The notes under the pieces were generated by a model. It worked only from the letters and a program-made list of their open reading frames with translations. It made no database searches and was not told the DNA's origin. Shown in pieces: positions 11,331 to 23,113 of a stretch of 64,000 nt of DNA. Each line of letters begins with the position of its first letter. Position 1 is the stretch's first letter. The DNA comes from Sophora flavescens (lineage: Eukaryota > Streptophyta > Magnoliopsida > Fabales > Fabaceae): NCBI GenBank assembly GCA_030762895.1, contig JAUPTC010000247.1, forward strand, positions 1-64,000. Direction: 5' to 3'. The position numbers and the translations under genes were made by a program.

Positions 11331-12872
11331 ATGAGTGGCCAAATAAGTTCTCATGAGTGAAAGAATATTATACACCATTAGATATAATAATTTAATAAGT
11401 TAATGATCGAGATCTATATAAGGTTACCTTGCTTACCTCAGGTTCCTGCCATCAAAAACTTTTGCAAAATGACCCCTAAATTTCCGAAAAAATGCAACAT
11501 AAAAAACCAAAACCCTAAACGTCTTCTTGGTCACCTCCTCGCCACCTTGGGACACTCTTGGTCTTCTACTTCATCTTGCCACCGTCGAACGACTCCTTCA
11601 CCATACTTCCCTTCTCACTGCTCATTTGTCAACCTTCCCACATTCGGTATTTTCATTTATCGAATTCTCTTCGATGGCGTTGTGTAAACATGCTTTTGAT
11701 TTGGGTTCTAATCGCCGCCGTCGCTTCGCCATATACCGCGACCTGGGCCAATATATCGGGTAAATTTCTTGTTCTTTAATCGATTTTTTATTTTAATGAG
11801 TGGGTTAATTAATAACCCTAGGTTATGGGTTCGGGGTTACATGGAGTCCTTTCCAAACATGTAGCTCACTCTTTGAATTGATTCACCCATGTTTTCGTTT
11901 GGAATTTTGCGGTCAGGAGATGCTCCAATAATCGGATCTGTCAAAATTCAAATTTGAAGTACAAAGTTCTCGAGTAGTTTATTTTATGAAGCATATTTTA
12001 GATGGAAATCAAGAACTTGAACTAATAGCAAATCTATTTAAACTTTAGGGTCACTATTTAGGAACTTGAACCAATAGCAAATCTATTTAAACCTCAGAGT
12101 CTTTTACCTCAGCACTTTTGTGCATTTAGCTTGTGGATCGTGCATTTTCTACACTTGATTCCTACCTTGCAAAATCTCTATATTTTAGTGAGAAGTCCCA
12201 AAAACAAACTCACCAAAATGGTAAGGAACAATTGCTTTCTCTTATGTTTCACATTATTGTTCATTGACAATTAGTACTCCTCCGTATTCCTTAATTTAAG
12301 CATGGTTACCTTTCCTTTGGCAGATTCTTGGATGGATGTAAAACAAGCTTAATGGAAGTAATGGGAAAAAGAAACCAAACTCATTTTAGTATTTAGCGGT
12401 CAGTATTTATCATTCCATTTCTATGCTTGCCACCTTTTGTTTGGCTTAGTACTCAGGTCTGATTATGACATATGGCTATGAATTTGTTTCTAGAAGTAGA
12501 TAATGATAAAACATTATTCTGTAGAGAACAATACAATACTGCCTCAAGGCAATGAGCACAATAATGTTCACAGAATCAAGGTTTTGTGTGTTAGGTAACC
12601 TTCCTTCATATCTATAGGAAAAAACATGTAACCCGAGCTTAGTTTTAGCCTTTTTAGGCTAGAGTTGTTCTACTGTTTAATTTTTGAAAAAGGAATTTAA
12701 TTAACATAATTTAGTTGATAAATCAACACCTAGCTTCGCTTCAAAAGTACTTTAAATAATTTTACATTTTAACTATGCCAAGAATTGAGTTTATATATCA
12801 TTCTCACAACCAAGTCATTTTGATGATTGATTGATAGAAAGATTATTTATTTTATTTTTTAAGTAGATCATT
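11331..12872. other. Unassigned non-coding DNA
   Basis: No domain is recognisable. A leader-like segment at 11500-11765 ends in an open frame interrupted by CGGGTAAATTT, a weak donor-like site. A 49-bp duplication occurs at 12013 and 12062 (GAACTTGAAC, then AATAGCAAATCTATTTAAAC). A single Stowaway-like end motif (TACTCCTCCGTATTCC, near 12280) has no partner. Confidence 0.35.
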
Positions 12873-13957
12873 GTTGATGCAATCGGGGCAAGTATACCCG
12901 GTCGTGAAAGTAATACGATGGTAAGACCTTTATCGCCTTCCCACGAGACTACGACAAGTACTAGCACGTCAAATCAATTACTATTCAAGCTGATACTTGG
13001 ATGTGAAGAGTTCTAAACTAACTATCAGCCCAAAACAACAAAAAGAAGCCCACAAAAGTAAAAATAAACAGAATAAGAAAAACAAACTCTTTTTGTAATT
13101 TTTTTCAAACACTTGGAAGGCAATTAAAGATGGTTTTCAAATATGATAAAGCTGTTGGGATTAGGTTCACTAAACTTCATCCCCATGCAATGACGTGACT
13201 AATAAACAGTTTCCACTTCAATTATGACAATCAATCCACTAGATTACTCAAGCCCCGATTCCTCATATGACAAGAGCCTAAATCCACTAATAGACCCTAA
13301 TTCCTTAGGTGGCCTGGATTAGTGAATTCGCATTAAGATTAAGGATAATGCATTGCTAATAAACCTAGTTCCCATTCCTAGATACAAGGTTTACTAGGTG
13401 ATTAATATGCGCTTCCCGGTTCTAATCTGACTAATTTTTCCAATTGCATGTCAAAACACTAAACAAGTCATGGGGAAAGCTAGCCACAACAAGCATTAAG
13501 CAAGAAAATCAATCACTCGATAAAGAAGTAGAAACCATATTACAAGATCAAGTCATATACATGAGAATTCGAAATAGCTACCCTAACCCCAATAATGGGA
13601 GTTTAGCTACACATCATCAAAGAAAAAGAGAAAAGAAAAGATGCTAAGACGAAGGAAGGAAGCACTCCATGGAAGGACGCACCAGTTTAGCCACCACAAA
13701 GCAGGTTGCGTTTCTGAGGTTTCTTGGCCGCCTCTTTCCTCCCAATCCAATCCTCCCCTAATTCGCCCCAAAACAGCTTATAAAAGGGGCCGGAGGTTTC
13801 ACAAGCCTCAGCAGACGGGCCATGCGAGGGGCGAATATTAAAAATCTGGTCTTCGTGAGAATTTATCTCTCGCGAGGCGAGACACTATGGTCTTCTCAAA
13901 TACACCCGTGATGAGTATCGCGGCCCGGGCGTGATGGCTTCCGGTCCTCGCTGCGGG
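12873..13957 (-). mobile_element. LTR-like fragment of a related Athila family
   Basis: The plus strand begins TGATGCAATCGGGGCAAGTA. It then has AAGTAATACGATGG and TTCCCACGAGACTACGAC, matching in layout the Athila-like LTR at 19505 (GGCAAGTGTACCGG, AAGTAATAAAAGATATCGAT, CCCACAGAGACTG). Near 13860-13950 it shows CTCGCGAGGCGAG and GTGATGGC motifs like those of the neighbouring LTRs. It stops where LTR1 begins. Family membership is inferred from short blocks only. Confidence 0.4.
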
Positions 13958-15535
13958 GGTGATAGCGTACGACGACAAGACGTGCGATTCCGGGCCGAAG
14001 TGTACCGATCTGCAGTCATAATTAATAAGATATGAACCCGCTGCAGACCGGGTACTCAAATCGCACCGGTTTTCAATCGATTATATCTGGACGGTTTAAA
14101 GAAGGTTTTGAAATTGGTTTTTGAATTGAAAGAGAGATGAGCAGAGAACAATTAAAACAAAAAACAATTGTTTATGGGGTTTTTATCTAAAATGGATTCC
14201 TAGGATTTGGGGTTATCTTTGAGGATGTTTATGTTGCTAACAGATTTACCTTTGTTGATTACGAAATTGCCTTGAAGGCGAGTTTATCCTCTCGATAGCT
14301 TAAGCTCTCCCTCCAGTTACAAAGACGTGCCCAATTGACCCGACCCCCTACCGTGTGGTAGTCGATCCCAGATTGGACCCTCTGCGCTTGATGACAACTC
14401 GTTGCTCCCTCGAGGGATGGCTTCTAACTCGTGATTTCGGTCCCAAGTCTCACTTCTATAGGTCGCACACCCAAGTTCACCGCTAGGTTCCTCCTTGAAA
14501 TGTCTCGATCATGCAAACAACCTAAGTTCACCGCTAGGTTCCTCCTTTGGATCATTCACATCTCACAAACCAGTTGTTGCCGGGCTTTACGTGTGGAACA
14601 CCCTAGAAATCCTGAGTTCACCGCTAGGTTCCTCCTTAACGTCTATGTCACGTAAATAAATCAGGCTGCGCGAAATTTACGAGTGATAAACACACTAGAA
14701 ATCAGATCTAAAAACAATTCATAATTAACAAAGATTTTACATCAAATTAACATTATTTACAAACCTCGGAGCAGCCCTAGTCCCTAGAAACTAAGTTACT
14801 ACTCCAGCCTTGCCATGGAGATGACAAGTCTGGGATGACAACATAATAAAAATCCAGAAAAGAGAAGGAGAAGAGGAGAAGAGATCCTAAAATCTATGCC
14901 CAGAGTAGTAGCCCTCGTGTGTTGATCTTCCGTATCGATGCCTGCGGTCATATTTATAGAAATGGGGAAGTTTAGTCCCAAACCAACTCAAAATCTGATC
15001 TATTTTAAGTTTCTTGGTCCAAGTAAACCACGGCGTCGCGCCGTGATGGCCATCACGACCGGGCGGTGATGGTCTCTGCCTGATTGCTTTGCAAAATCTC
15101 GTCGTGGGGCGAGAATGCTGCTCGCGACGCGAGCCTCTGAATGGTCGTGAAGAATTTCCGCGCCTGGGCCGTGATGTGCTCCTGACTTTTCGTGGTTTTG
15201 GGTCACGGCCTGATGGCTATCCGCGGCGGTATGACGGAGCTCGACCCGACCTTTTCTTCTTTTTGATTTTGCTGCTCATGGTCGGGATGGGCATCACGGC
15301 CAGGCCGTGATGGCTTTCTGTTTGGCTCATTTTCTTCAATTTTAAAGCTCCATCTTCATACAAACTTCATCTTGGTTGATCTTGAGCAATTTACCCTTTA
15401 TATCTGCAAAACAACACGAAAACGCCCTTCCGTTCCAAAGGAAAAATTAACCTAAAATCTAATAAAAATATGCCTAAACTACATAGCAAAATCATGCAAA
15501 ATGATGGACAAAGATGAGGTGGAATCACACTCATC
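13958..15535 (-). mobile_element. Athila-like LTR1 (downstream LTR of copy A), diverged
   Basis: It aligns end to end with LTR2 and LTR3 but with many more substitutions and single-base indels. It contains three copies of the AGTTCACCGCTAGGTTCCTC motif (about 14473, 14523 and 14617), the minus-strand TATA box at 14951-14958 and degraded CGTGATGGCC palindromes. The outer end reads CACTCATCC instead of CACTCATCA. Confidence 0.75.
14951..14958 (-). promoter_or_regulatory. TATA box of Athila-like LTR1
   Basis: TATAAATA is read on the minus strand and conserved in position in LTR2 (20681-20688) and LTR3 (26435-26442). Confidence 0.45.
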
Positions 15536-15850
15536 CAAATCACCCTGAACTTGAAACTTTGCTTGTCCTCAACAATTACTCTTACCAAAGATATAAATCT
15601 TTCAAAGCATGGATAGTGAACTAAGAACCCTAGAAGCTAATCCAAGTAATAGGCATTTTTAATAAGCATTCGAGAGATAATCAAGTTCAAGTCCAATTAG
15701 AAGTTTAGGTTCTTCAAGTTCATGTCCTCACTGACTGGGAACTCATCTCACCTCCTCCAAGTGTTTGTGGTTTATGACAATTCACTCCATTTCTTCAAAG
15801 GAAGAGTATTTTACCATGAGGCGGTATTAATCAAATCTCCACTTTATTTA

Positions 15851-15955
15851 GAAAACCGGGGGGGGGAAGGGGAAAACCCCGTGCTCCCCCCTTTTTTTTT
15901 TGGGAAGAGAGATCCCTTCTTTTTTTAAGAAAAAAAAAAGAGAAAAGAATTTCTT
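15851..15955. other. Homopolymer-rich block, likely sequence or assembly artefact
   Basis: Runs of nine G, six C, ten T and ten A occur within about 105 bases. In copy B the same place holds about 470 bases of ordinary sequence (21597-22067). No biological feature explains the block. Confidence 0.6.
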
Positions 15956-16574
15956 TAAATAGGGTAGCATTTATCAATCAAAGCTCGGGAGGCCGGAAAA
16001 ATACCTAGTGCCTCAATCATTTCCAAAAATGTTTTCAGAAATTTTTAAGTTTTGAAATGGTTTCAAGTCAAGTTCTAGAAAATACAGTCCATGAGGAATT
16101 ACAACACTCTAGCACAAGAAATGGGGTAGATTTGGTGAATACCCCTTTTGGCTCAAAATCTTACATTTAGTAGTTCATAAATCAGTGAGGTACACAAGTC
16201 TAAGGAACCACATGCTAATTATCAACTATCAAATGACTATCTCAAGAAATTTTTATTTTTAGCCATATCACAAGAATAATGAAAAATTGGGTTCAAAATT
16301 CACTATCTCAATTCATTTGGCTCCAAGTTTTTACAATCGGATGCATGTTCTAAGTGAGGGAAAATCTAGAGAATGTGATCATACCAATCTAAGCCTATGT
16401 GAATGCAACATGAATGCAACAATGCAAATGCAAAAATAAATACCCCTACCCCAAGCTTGATTACTTACATTGTCTCCAATGTAAATAATCAAGTCGGAGA
16501 GAGGAGAAAAATGGAACAACTTACCGAGTCGGTAGCGGGTGTTGGCTTCACATTCCAGTCAAAATTTGGGTAGA

Positions 16575-16815
16575 AATTTTTATCACGGCCGTGAGGCTCA
16601 TCACGGCTAGGCCGTGATCGTTTCTGGTCCTCAGGAGTTGCCCTGTCACGGCCGTGATCTACATCACGGCTAGGCCGTGATGCTCTCTGGCTTTGGCATC
16701 CTACTCATCACGCCCGTGATGGTTGTCACGGCTAGGCCGTGATCCTTTCTGTGCTCTTGTTTAGTTCATCACGGCCGTGACCACTGTCACGGCCAGGGCG
16801 TGATGGCCTCTGACT
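16575..16815. repeat. Array of TCACGGCCGTGA palindromes, copy A spacer
   Basis: Four units of about 60 bases each hold a palindrome of the TCACGGCCGTGA type followed by a second inverted repeat (CATCACGGC, a 3-base spacer, GCCGTGATG). The array is conserved in copy B at 22682-22912. Confidence 0.85.
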
Positions 16816-17012
16816 TTATCCTTTTTATTGCTCTTCTTCTCTTTCTCAACCTGAAAACACTAGACAAACCTATTAATGATATTTTTGCCTCTTGATCTTC
16901 TCAAATTATTCAAGAGGTTAAATCAAAAACAAAAGGAAAAAGGGAAAGAAAACTTGGGTTGCCTCCCAAGAAGCGCTTATTTATGGTCTTAAGCTTGACC
17001 AAACTTCCTTGA

Positions 17013-18373
17013 TCAAGAGGGTCTTGGGCGTAGAAGTGCAGGCACACTTCTCTTCCATGGAGCTCCTTCAAATAGCCGTTTCTGCTCATACGGCCAATAA
17101 TGCTTCCGCTTTGCTCTTTTCTCTCGGAGCTTCCTAGCCTTCCTTCCTCCCGGCGGAAGTTTTATTTCAGTATGGACAGCAACTCCAATTCCATCACTGC
17201 TGGGTGCATCATTAGCCATGCATACCTTCGGAGTTGCTTCCATGTTCAGTTCTTCTTTTACCACTGGAGACGTTGTATCAATTCTGCACACATGGCTCTC
17301 AAAAGGAAGGTTGTTATCAGAGTTAGACAATTGAAAATCGATCCTTCCTTCCTCTACAGTTAGAGAGAGCTTCCCATTCCTTACGTCTATTACTTGCTCC
17401 ACAGATTGCCAAGAATGGCCTTCCTAAAATGATGGGGAATTCAGAATTCCCTTTCATATCCAATACCAGGAAGTCGGTAGGGATGAAGAATTTCCCTACC
17501 TTCACAGGGACATTCTCTAGTATGCCTAGAGGAGTCCTAGTTGAGCCGTCCGCAAATTGTAAGGAGAATTTGAACGGTCTCAACTCTTTACTTTCCAACC
17601 TTTCCATGATAGTAAGGGGCATCAAGCTCGCACTAGCCCCTAAGTCACATAAGGCTTGGTCAATGTGCACTTGTTCAATTGAGCAAGCGATGGAGAAACT
17701 ACCTGGGTCTTTCAGTTTAGTAGGCATTTTAGTCTCTACATCTACTTGCTTTTTCCTAACCAACCTTTGTGGGAAAGGTATCGGGGGTTGGTACGGTGGT
17801 GGAGGGACATATTTCGGTTCTGGCTCTTCTTTTTCGCTTGTGTCCTCCTCCTCCGGTTCCACGTCCATTTCAGCTACCCCCACCCCAAGCTTATCATCCC
17901 TCAAGTGTATGACATTGCAATGCTCATTGGGATTTGCTTCGGTTGCCCGGGAATGTACCCTTAGGTCTCGAGTACGTACTGGCTTGTTGGGCAATCTGGG
18001 TTTCTAGCATCTTGTTATGAGTTGCTAAGTTGTCTACCTTAGATGCTAGATCCTTTATTGCCTCACTCACTGCCCTTCCTTGTTGTCTAAACTCCTCATT
18101 CTGTTTTGTCTGAGTTTCGACAAAACTTTCAAATAAAGTCTCGAGTTTAGATCTTTTTACCTGAGGGTACCCCGGTGTGGTTCTCTTATTACCTTGACCT
18201 TCTTGGAACTCATGGTTGAGCGTGTTCTTTGTAGTTGCCGTAGGAGAGGTAAGGGTTGTTCCTTCTTTGGTTGTAGGGATTTGGGGAGCATAGTTGGGCA
18301 GATTCGTGTTTGTATCATAGTAGTTGTTACAAGAGTTCACTTGTTCACCCGGCCTTAGGATCCATGTGGGCAT
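17013..18373 (-). pseudogene. Gag C-terminus and retropepsin of copy A, frameshifted
   Basis: Minus-strand frames at 18373-17924, 17994-17323 and 17402-17013 together match the intact 435-residue frame of copy B. The protease active site motif DLGAS is present in the middle frame, followed by the family segment MKGNSEFPIILGRPFLA. Small indels separate the frames; for example, the region after GRPFLA reads ICGASNRRKEWE instead of the copy B sequence. No RT, RNase H or integrase follows. The indels lie largely in homopolymers, so some may be sequencing errors. Confidence 0.7.
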
Positions 18374-19328
18374 CCCATCATGTCATGTCCCTGCATTCCA
18401 CAAATCTCACAAACAAGGTTAGTAGCACCTAATGCACTCACATTAGCTCTTTCCAGCCGATCAAAACGTTTATTAAGTGAGTCTATCTTTGACATAATAA
18501 GATCTGTGCTATTTACCTCAAACTTACCCCCCGAAATCTTGTTCGGGTTATTACCCTCTTTCGAACCCCATTGGTGGTAGTTGGTGGCGACATTCTCAAT
18601 GATGTTGAATGCCTCGGTGAGAGGCCTATTCATAAACGCTCCACCGGGCTGCAGAATCTAGTGACACCTTCAAGAGTAGTCCAATCCGTTATAGAAGGTG
18701 TGCACTATTAACCACCTCTCGAGTCCGTGATGTGGGCACGACTCAGCAGTCCCTTGTATCGATCCCAGGCTTCCGATAATGATTCTCCGTCTTCTGGAAG
18801 AAGCCGGTGATCCGGGTTCTTATGTAGGCCGTCTTGGATGGAGGGAAGAATTTCTCCAAGAACGCCTGCTCCAATTGGTCCCAAGTGGTCAAAGTGTTAG
18901 TGGGATTTGCTTAAGCCAGGCCTTCGCCTTTCCCAGTGAGAGATGAGGGGAAGCAGTCTCAAACGCACAACATCGACTGAGGCTCCATGAATCCGGATTG
19001 CATCGGTGAACTCTAAAAATGTCTCTATGTGATCGGTCGGGTCCTCCGAAGGCAATCCTCCGAATTGATGTTGCCTAATCATGTTGATTAGCATAGGCGG
19101 TATGGTGTAGTTTTCCGCCTCAATCTCTGGCCTTGCAATCCCAGTTCGCAAGCCTCTCGCATTTGGGGCTGCATAATCCTTCAAAGGTTTTGTATCCGGT
19201 TGATTCGCCATGAGTGGAACGGGACTCAACCTTTCTCCCTCTCTTTGTAGTCTTCTACGTCTGTGGAAGGTCCTCTCGATCTCCGGATCAATCTCACTAA
19301 GGCTCCCAAGACTTAGAGATCTTTGCAT
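18355..19328 (-). pseudogene. Athila-like Gag of copy A, frameshifted
   Basis: The ATG at 19328 begins a protein starting MQRSLSLGSLSEIDPE, matching copy B. The frame breaks near 18990 at a homopolymer insertion (CTTTCCC versus CTTCCC in copy B). A downstream piece contains a CX2CX4HX4C zinc knuckle (CEICGMQGHDMMGC, codons at 18370-18411). The region matches the retrotransposon Gag family of Athila elements. Copy A can make no full-length Gag as written. Confidence 0.7.
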
Positions 19329-19480
19329 ATAACACAAGAGAGATGGATACAATAGAAGGAAAAGAAATTTTTGATTTTTTTGATTTTTTTTTTTTTTTTT
19401 TTCAGAAATAAAAATCAAATAAAAAGAAAAGGGTCCAGAAAAATCAATTTAAAACTAATTTGAAATTCGAAATGGCACAG

Positions 19481-19498
19481 TCCCCGGCAACGGCGCCA
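19481..19498 (-). other. Primer binding site, tRNA-Asp type (Athila-like)
   Basis: The plus strand reads TCCCCGGCAACGGCGCCA, identical in pattern to a tRNA-Asp 3' end including CCA, six bases from the LTR boundary at 19505. The equivalent site of copy B is deleted. Confidence 0.8.
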
Positions 19499-19504
19499 AA
19501 AACT

Positions 19505-19870
19505 TGATGTCGTGCGCGGACGCACGCGCGTTGCGAATCCGGCAAGTGTACCGGACTGCCGTCAAGTAATAAAAGATATCGATCCCACAGAGACTGTGTT
19601 CCCGAATCACAATGAATTTCGAATCGATTAAGTTCTGGACTTTGTAAAGGAGGGTTTTGGAAAATGTTTGATTTTCATCTCAATCATTGATGTCGTGCGC
19701 GGACGCACGCGCGTTGCGAATCCGGCAAGTGTACCGGACTGCCGTCAAGTAATAAAAGATATCGATCCCACAGAGACTGTGTTCCCGAATCACAATGAAT
19801 TTCGAATCGATTAAGTTCTGGACTTTTTAGAGAGTTTTGAAAAAGGTTTTGAATTTGAAAATTAAAAGAT
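19505..19870 (-). repeat. 183-bp direct duplication at the end of LTR2
   Basis: The LTR terminus TGATGTCGTGCGCGGACGCA starts at 19505 and again at 19688, followed in both by about 150 bases of the same sequence. It may be a tandem duplication or the remnant of copy A's own LTR beside copy B's LTR. Confidence 0.8.
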
Positions 19871-21279
19871 AGATGAGCAGAAAACAAATGTTTATGGGGT
19901 TTTGATCTAAACGGATTCCTAGGGATTTGGGTTACCTTTGAGGCTGTTTATGTTGCTAATCTGATTTACCTTTGTTGATTACCGAGATTGCCTTGAAGGC
20001 GAGTTTATCCTCTGATAGCTTAAGCTCCCTCTTGGGTTACAAAAGCCGTGCCCAAGGGACCCGACCCTCTACTCGTGGTAGTCGATCCCAGATTGGACCC
20101 TTTGCGTTCCGTGACAACTCGTTGCTCCTCGAGGGACGGCTTCTAACTCTCGTGATTTCAGTCCCAAGTCTGACTTCTATAGGTCCGACACCCAAGTTCA
20201 CCGCTAGGTTCCTCCTTGGAATGTCTCGGTCATGCAAATAACCTAAGTTCACCGCTAGGTTCCTCCTTAGATCATCCACATCTCACAAACTAGTGGCTGC
20301 CGGGCTTTACGAGTGAATCACCCTAGAGATCCTAAGTTCACCGCTAGGTTCCTCCTTAGAACGTCTATGTCACGTAAATAAACGGTTGCCGAAATTTATG
20401 AGTGAATAACATACTAGAAATCAGATCTAAAACAATTATAAATCAACAATGGTTTCAACATCAAATTAACATCATTTACAAACTTGCCTCGGGCAGAGCC
20501 CTAGTCCCTAGAAACTAAGCTACTACTCCAGTCTTGCCATGGAGATGACAAGCTGGGTTGACAACATAATAAAAATCAGAAAAGAGAAGAGAGGAGAAGA
20601 GGAGAAGAGATCCTCAATCTATGCCTAGAGTAGTAGCCCCAAAGGTCTGATGTTCTCCTTGGTTCTGATGCCTTGGTCCATATTTATAGAAATGGGGAAG
20701 TTAGAGTCCCAAACCAACTCAAAATCTGATCTATTTCGGTTTCTTCAGGTCCAAGTAATGCGCGTCACGGCCGTGATGGCCATCACGGCCAGGCCGTGAC
20801 GGTCTCTGCCTCTGCAATTCTGGAAAATCCAATTTCTCGCGACGCGAGATATGTTTCGCGACGCGAGACTTCAGTTTCATGGCCCGTGAAGAATTTCACG
20901 GCAGGGCCGTGATGTGCTCTGACTTTTGGTGGTTTTGGGTCACGGCCGTGATGGCTATCACGGCCAGGCCGTGACGAGACTCGACTTCACCTTTCTTCTT
21001 TTTCAGTTTTGCTCGATCATGGGCGTGATGGGCATCACGGCTAAGGCCGTGATGGGTTCTGTTTGGCTCATTTTCTTCAGTTTTAAAGCTCCATCTTCAT
21101 CCAAACTTCATCATGGTTGATCTTGAGCAATTTACCCTTTATATCTGCAAAACAACACACGAAAACCGCCTTACCCGTTCCAAAGGAAAATTAACCTAAA
21201 ATCTAATAAAAATATGCCTAAACTACATGAAAATGCATGCAAAATGATGGACAAAGATGAGGTGGAATCACACTCATCA
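19505..21279 (-). mobile_element. Athila-like LTR2 (3' LTR of copy B and 5' LTR of copy A)
   Basis: It is bounded by TGATGTCGTG next to the primer site and by CACTCATCA next to the polypurine tract at 21280. It carries three TTCACCGCTAGGTTCC motifs, a TATA box at 20681-20688, two CTCGCGACGCGAG inverted repeats and several TCACGGCCGTGA palindromes. It is nearly identical to LTR3 over the shared part. Its first 183 bases are duplicated in tandem. Confidence 0.8.
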
Positions 21280-23113
21280 AATCACCCCAAGCTTAAAACT
21301 TTGCTTGTCCTCAAGCAATTACTCAGGCCATAAGATATAAATCATTCAAAGCATGGATAGTGAACTAAGAACCCTAGAAGCTAATCCAAGTAATAGGCAT
21401 TTTTAATAAGCACTCAAGAGATAATCAAGTTCAAGTCCAATTAGAAGCTTAGGTTTTTTTCAAGTTCATGTCCTCACTGATTTGGGCACTCATCTCACCT
21501 CACTCAAGTGTTTTAGGGTTTATGACAATTCACTCCATTTCCTCAAGTAAAGTATTTTACCATAGGCTTGACTATTAACCAAATCTCTACTTTATTTAAG
21601 AAAACACTTAAGAATCAAGAGGTCTTTTCATTTGGTTGTAATGTGGCCATGGGATTTATTGTTAGGTGGGAAAATCAAAGAAAGGGAATTTTCAAGAAGG
21701 CTAGATAAATTATCAAACATTACAAGGTATGACACCTTCTAAAATACCTTTTAAGGGCTTTGATTTACTTTTTCCACCTTTCTTCCTCTTTTTTTTTTTC
21801 TTTTTTTTTTTCTTTCTTTTCTCACTTTCTTTGTCATCCCCTTCTCCATTTTTTTTTTTCTGTTTATTTCATTTTTACTTGTTTGGAGAAGGGGAGCTTT
21901 TTAGCTCAAGAGAAATATTTTCATCCCATTCTTTTTCCAACTACCATTTTGCCCTTTTTGTAATACTTTAAAAGGTGCCATACCAAACATTATTTATCAA
22001 ATTAATTCATGGTACCAAGAAAAGTATTTTTTTTCTTAAGGCTCAAAATTGGGCAACTAAGGGGTAGCATTTATCATTCAAAGCTCGGGAGGCCGGAAAA
22101 ATACCTAGTGCCTCAATCATTTCCAAAAATGTTTTCAAAAAATTTTTAAGTTTTGAAATGGTTTTAAGTCAAGTTCTAGAAAATACAGTCCATGAGGAAT
22201 TAAATCACTCTTTCACAAGAAATGGGGTAGATTTAGTGAATACCCCTTTTGGCTCAAAATCTTACATTTAGTAGTTCATAAATCAGTGAGGTACACAAGT
22301 CTAAGGAACCACATGCTAATTATCAACTATCAAATGACTATCTCAAGAAATTTTTATTTTTAGCCATATCACAAGAATAATGAAAAATTGGGTTCAAAAT
22401 TCACTATCTCAATTCATTTGGCTCCAAGTTCTCACAATCGGATGCATGTTCTAAGTGAGAGGCAATCTAGAGAATGTGATCATACCAATCTATGCCTATG
22501 TGAATGCAATATGAATGCAACCATGCAAATGCAAAAATAAATACCCCCACCCCAAGCTTGATTACTTACATTGTCTCTAATGTAAATAATCAAGTCAGAG
22601 AGAGGAGAAAAATTGGAACAACTTACCAAGTCGGTAGCGGGTGTTGGCTTCACATTCCAGTCAAAATTTGGGTAGAAATTTTATCACGGCCGTGAGGCTC
22701 ATCACGGCTAGGCCGTGATCGTTTCTGGTCCTCAGGAGTTGCCCTGTCACGGCCGTGATCTACATCACGGCTAGGCCGTGATGCTCTCTGGCTTTGGCAT
22801 CCTCTCATCACGCCCGTGATGGTTGTCACGGCTAGGCCGTGATCCTTTCTGTGCTCTTGTTTAGTTCATCACGGCCGTGACCACTGTCACGGCCAGGGCG
22901 TGATGGCCTCTGACTTTATCCTTTTTATTGCTCTTCTTCTCTTTCTCAACCTGAAAACACTAGACAAACCTATTAATGATATTTTTGCCTCTTGATCTTC
23001 TCAAATTATTCAAGAGGTTAAATCAAAAACAAAAGGAAAAAGGGAAAGAAAACTTGGGTTGCCTCCCAAGAAGCGCTTATTTATGGTCTTAAGCTTGACC
23101 AAACTTCCTTCAG
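21280..23113 (-). other. 3' spacer of Athila-like copy B with polypurine tract
   Basis: The tract next to the LTR reads AAGCTTGGGGTGATT on the minus strand (21280-21294) and is the likely plus-strand primer. The rest is non-coding, with a T-rich segment at 21780-21870 and the palindrome array. No env-like frame is seen. Confidence 0.65.
22682..22912. repeat. Array of TCACGGCCGTGA palindromes, copy B spacer
   Basis: The four-unit arrangement matches copy A, with only small differences. Each unit can fold as two consecutive hairpins. Confidence 0.85.

Larger units (their letters stand above)
15536..17012 (-). other. 3' non-coding spacer of Athila-like copy A
   Basis: This is non-coding sequence between the protease frame and LTR1. 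It parallels 21280-23113 of copy B. From about 15965 to 17012 it is almost identical to copy B, while 15536-15850 is clearly more diverged. Just after the coding end comes AGCGCTTCTTGGGAGGCAAC on the minus strand, a sequence common downstream of pol in Athila-type elements. Confidence 0.6.

Noticed and set aside
12281..12300. A Stowaway MITE end (TACTCCTCCGTATTCC).
   Set aside because: No matching inverted end or TA duplication was found within several hundred bases.
17429..18007. Plus-strand open frames of 192 and 196 residues opposite the protease (also 23532-24122).
   Set aside because: They are antisense shadows of the conserved protease frame, with no recognisable domain.
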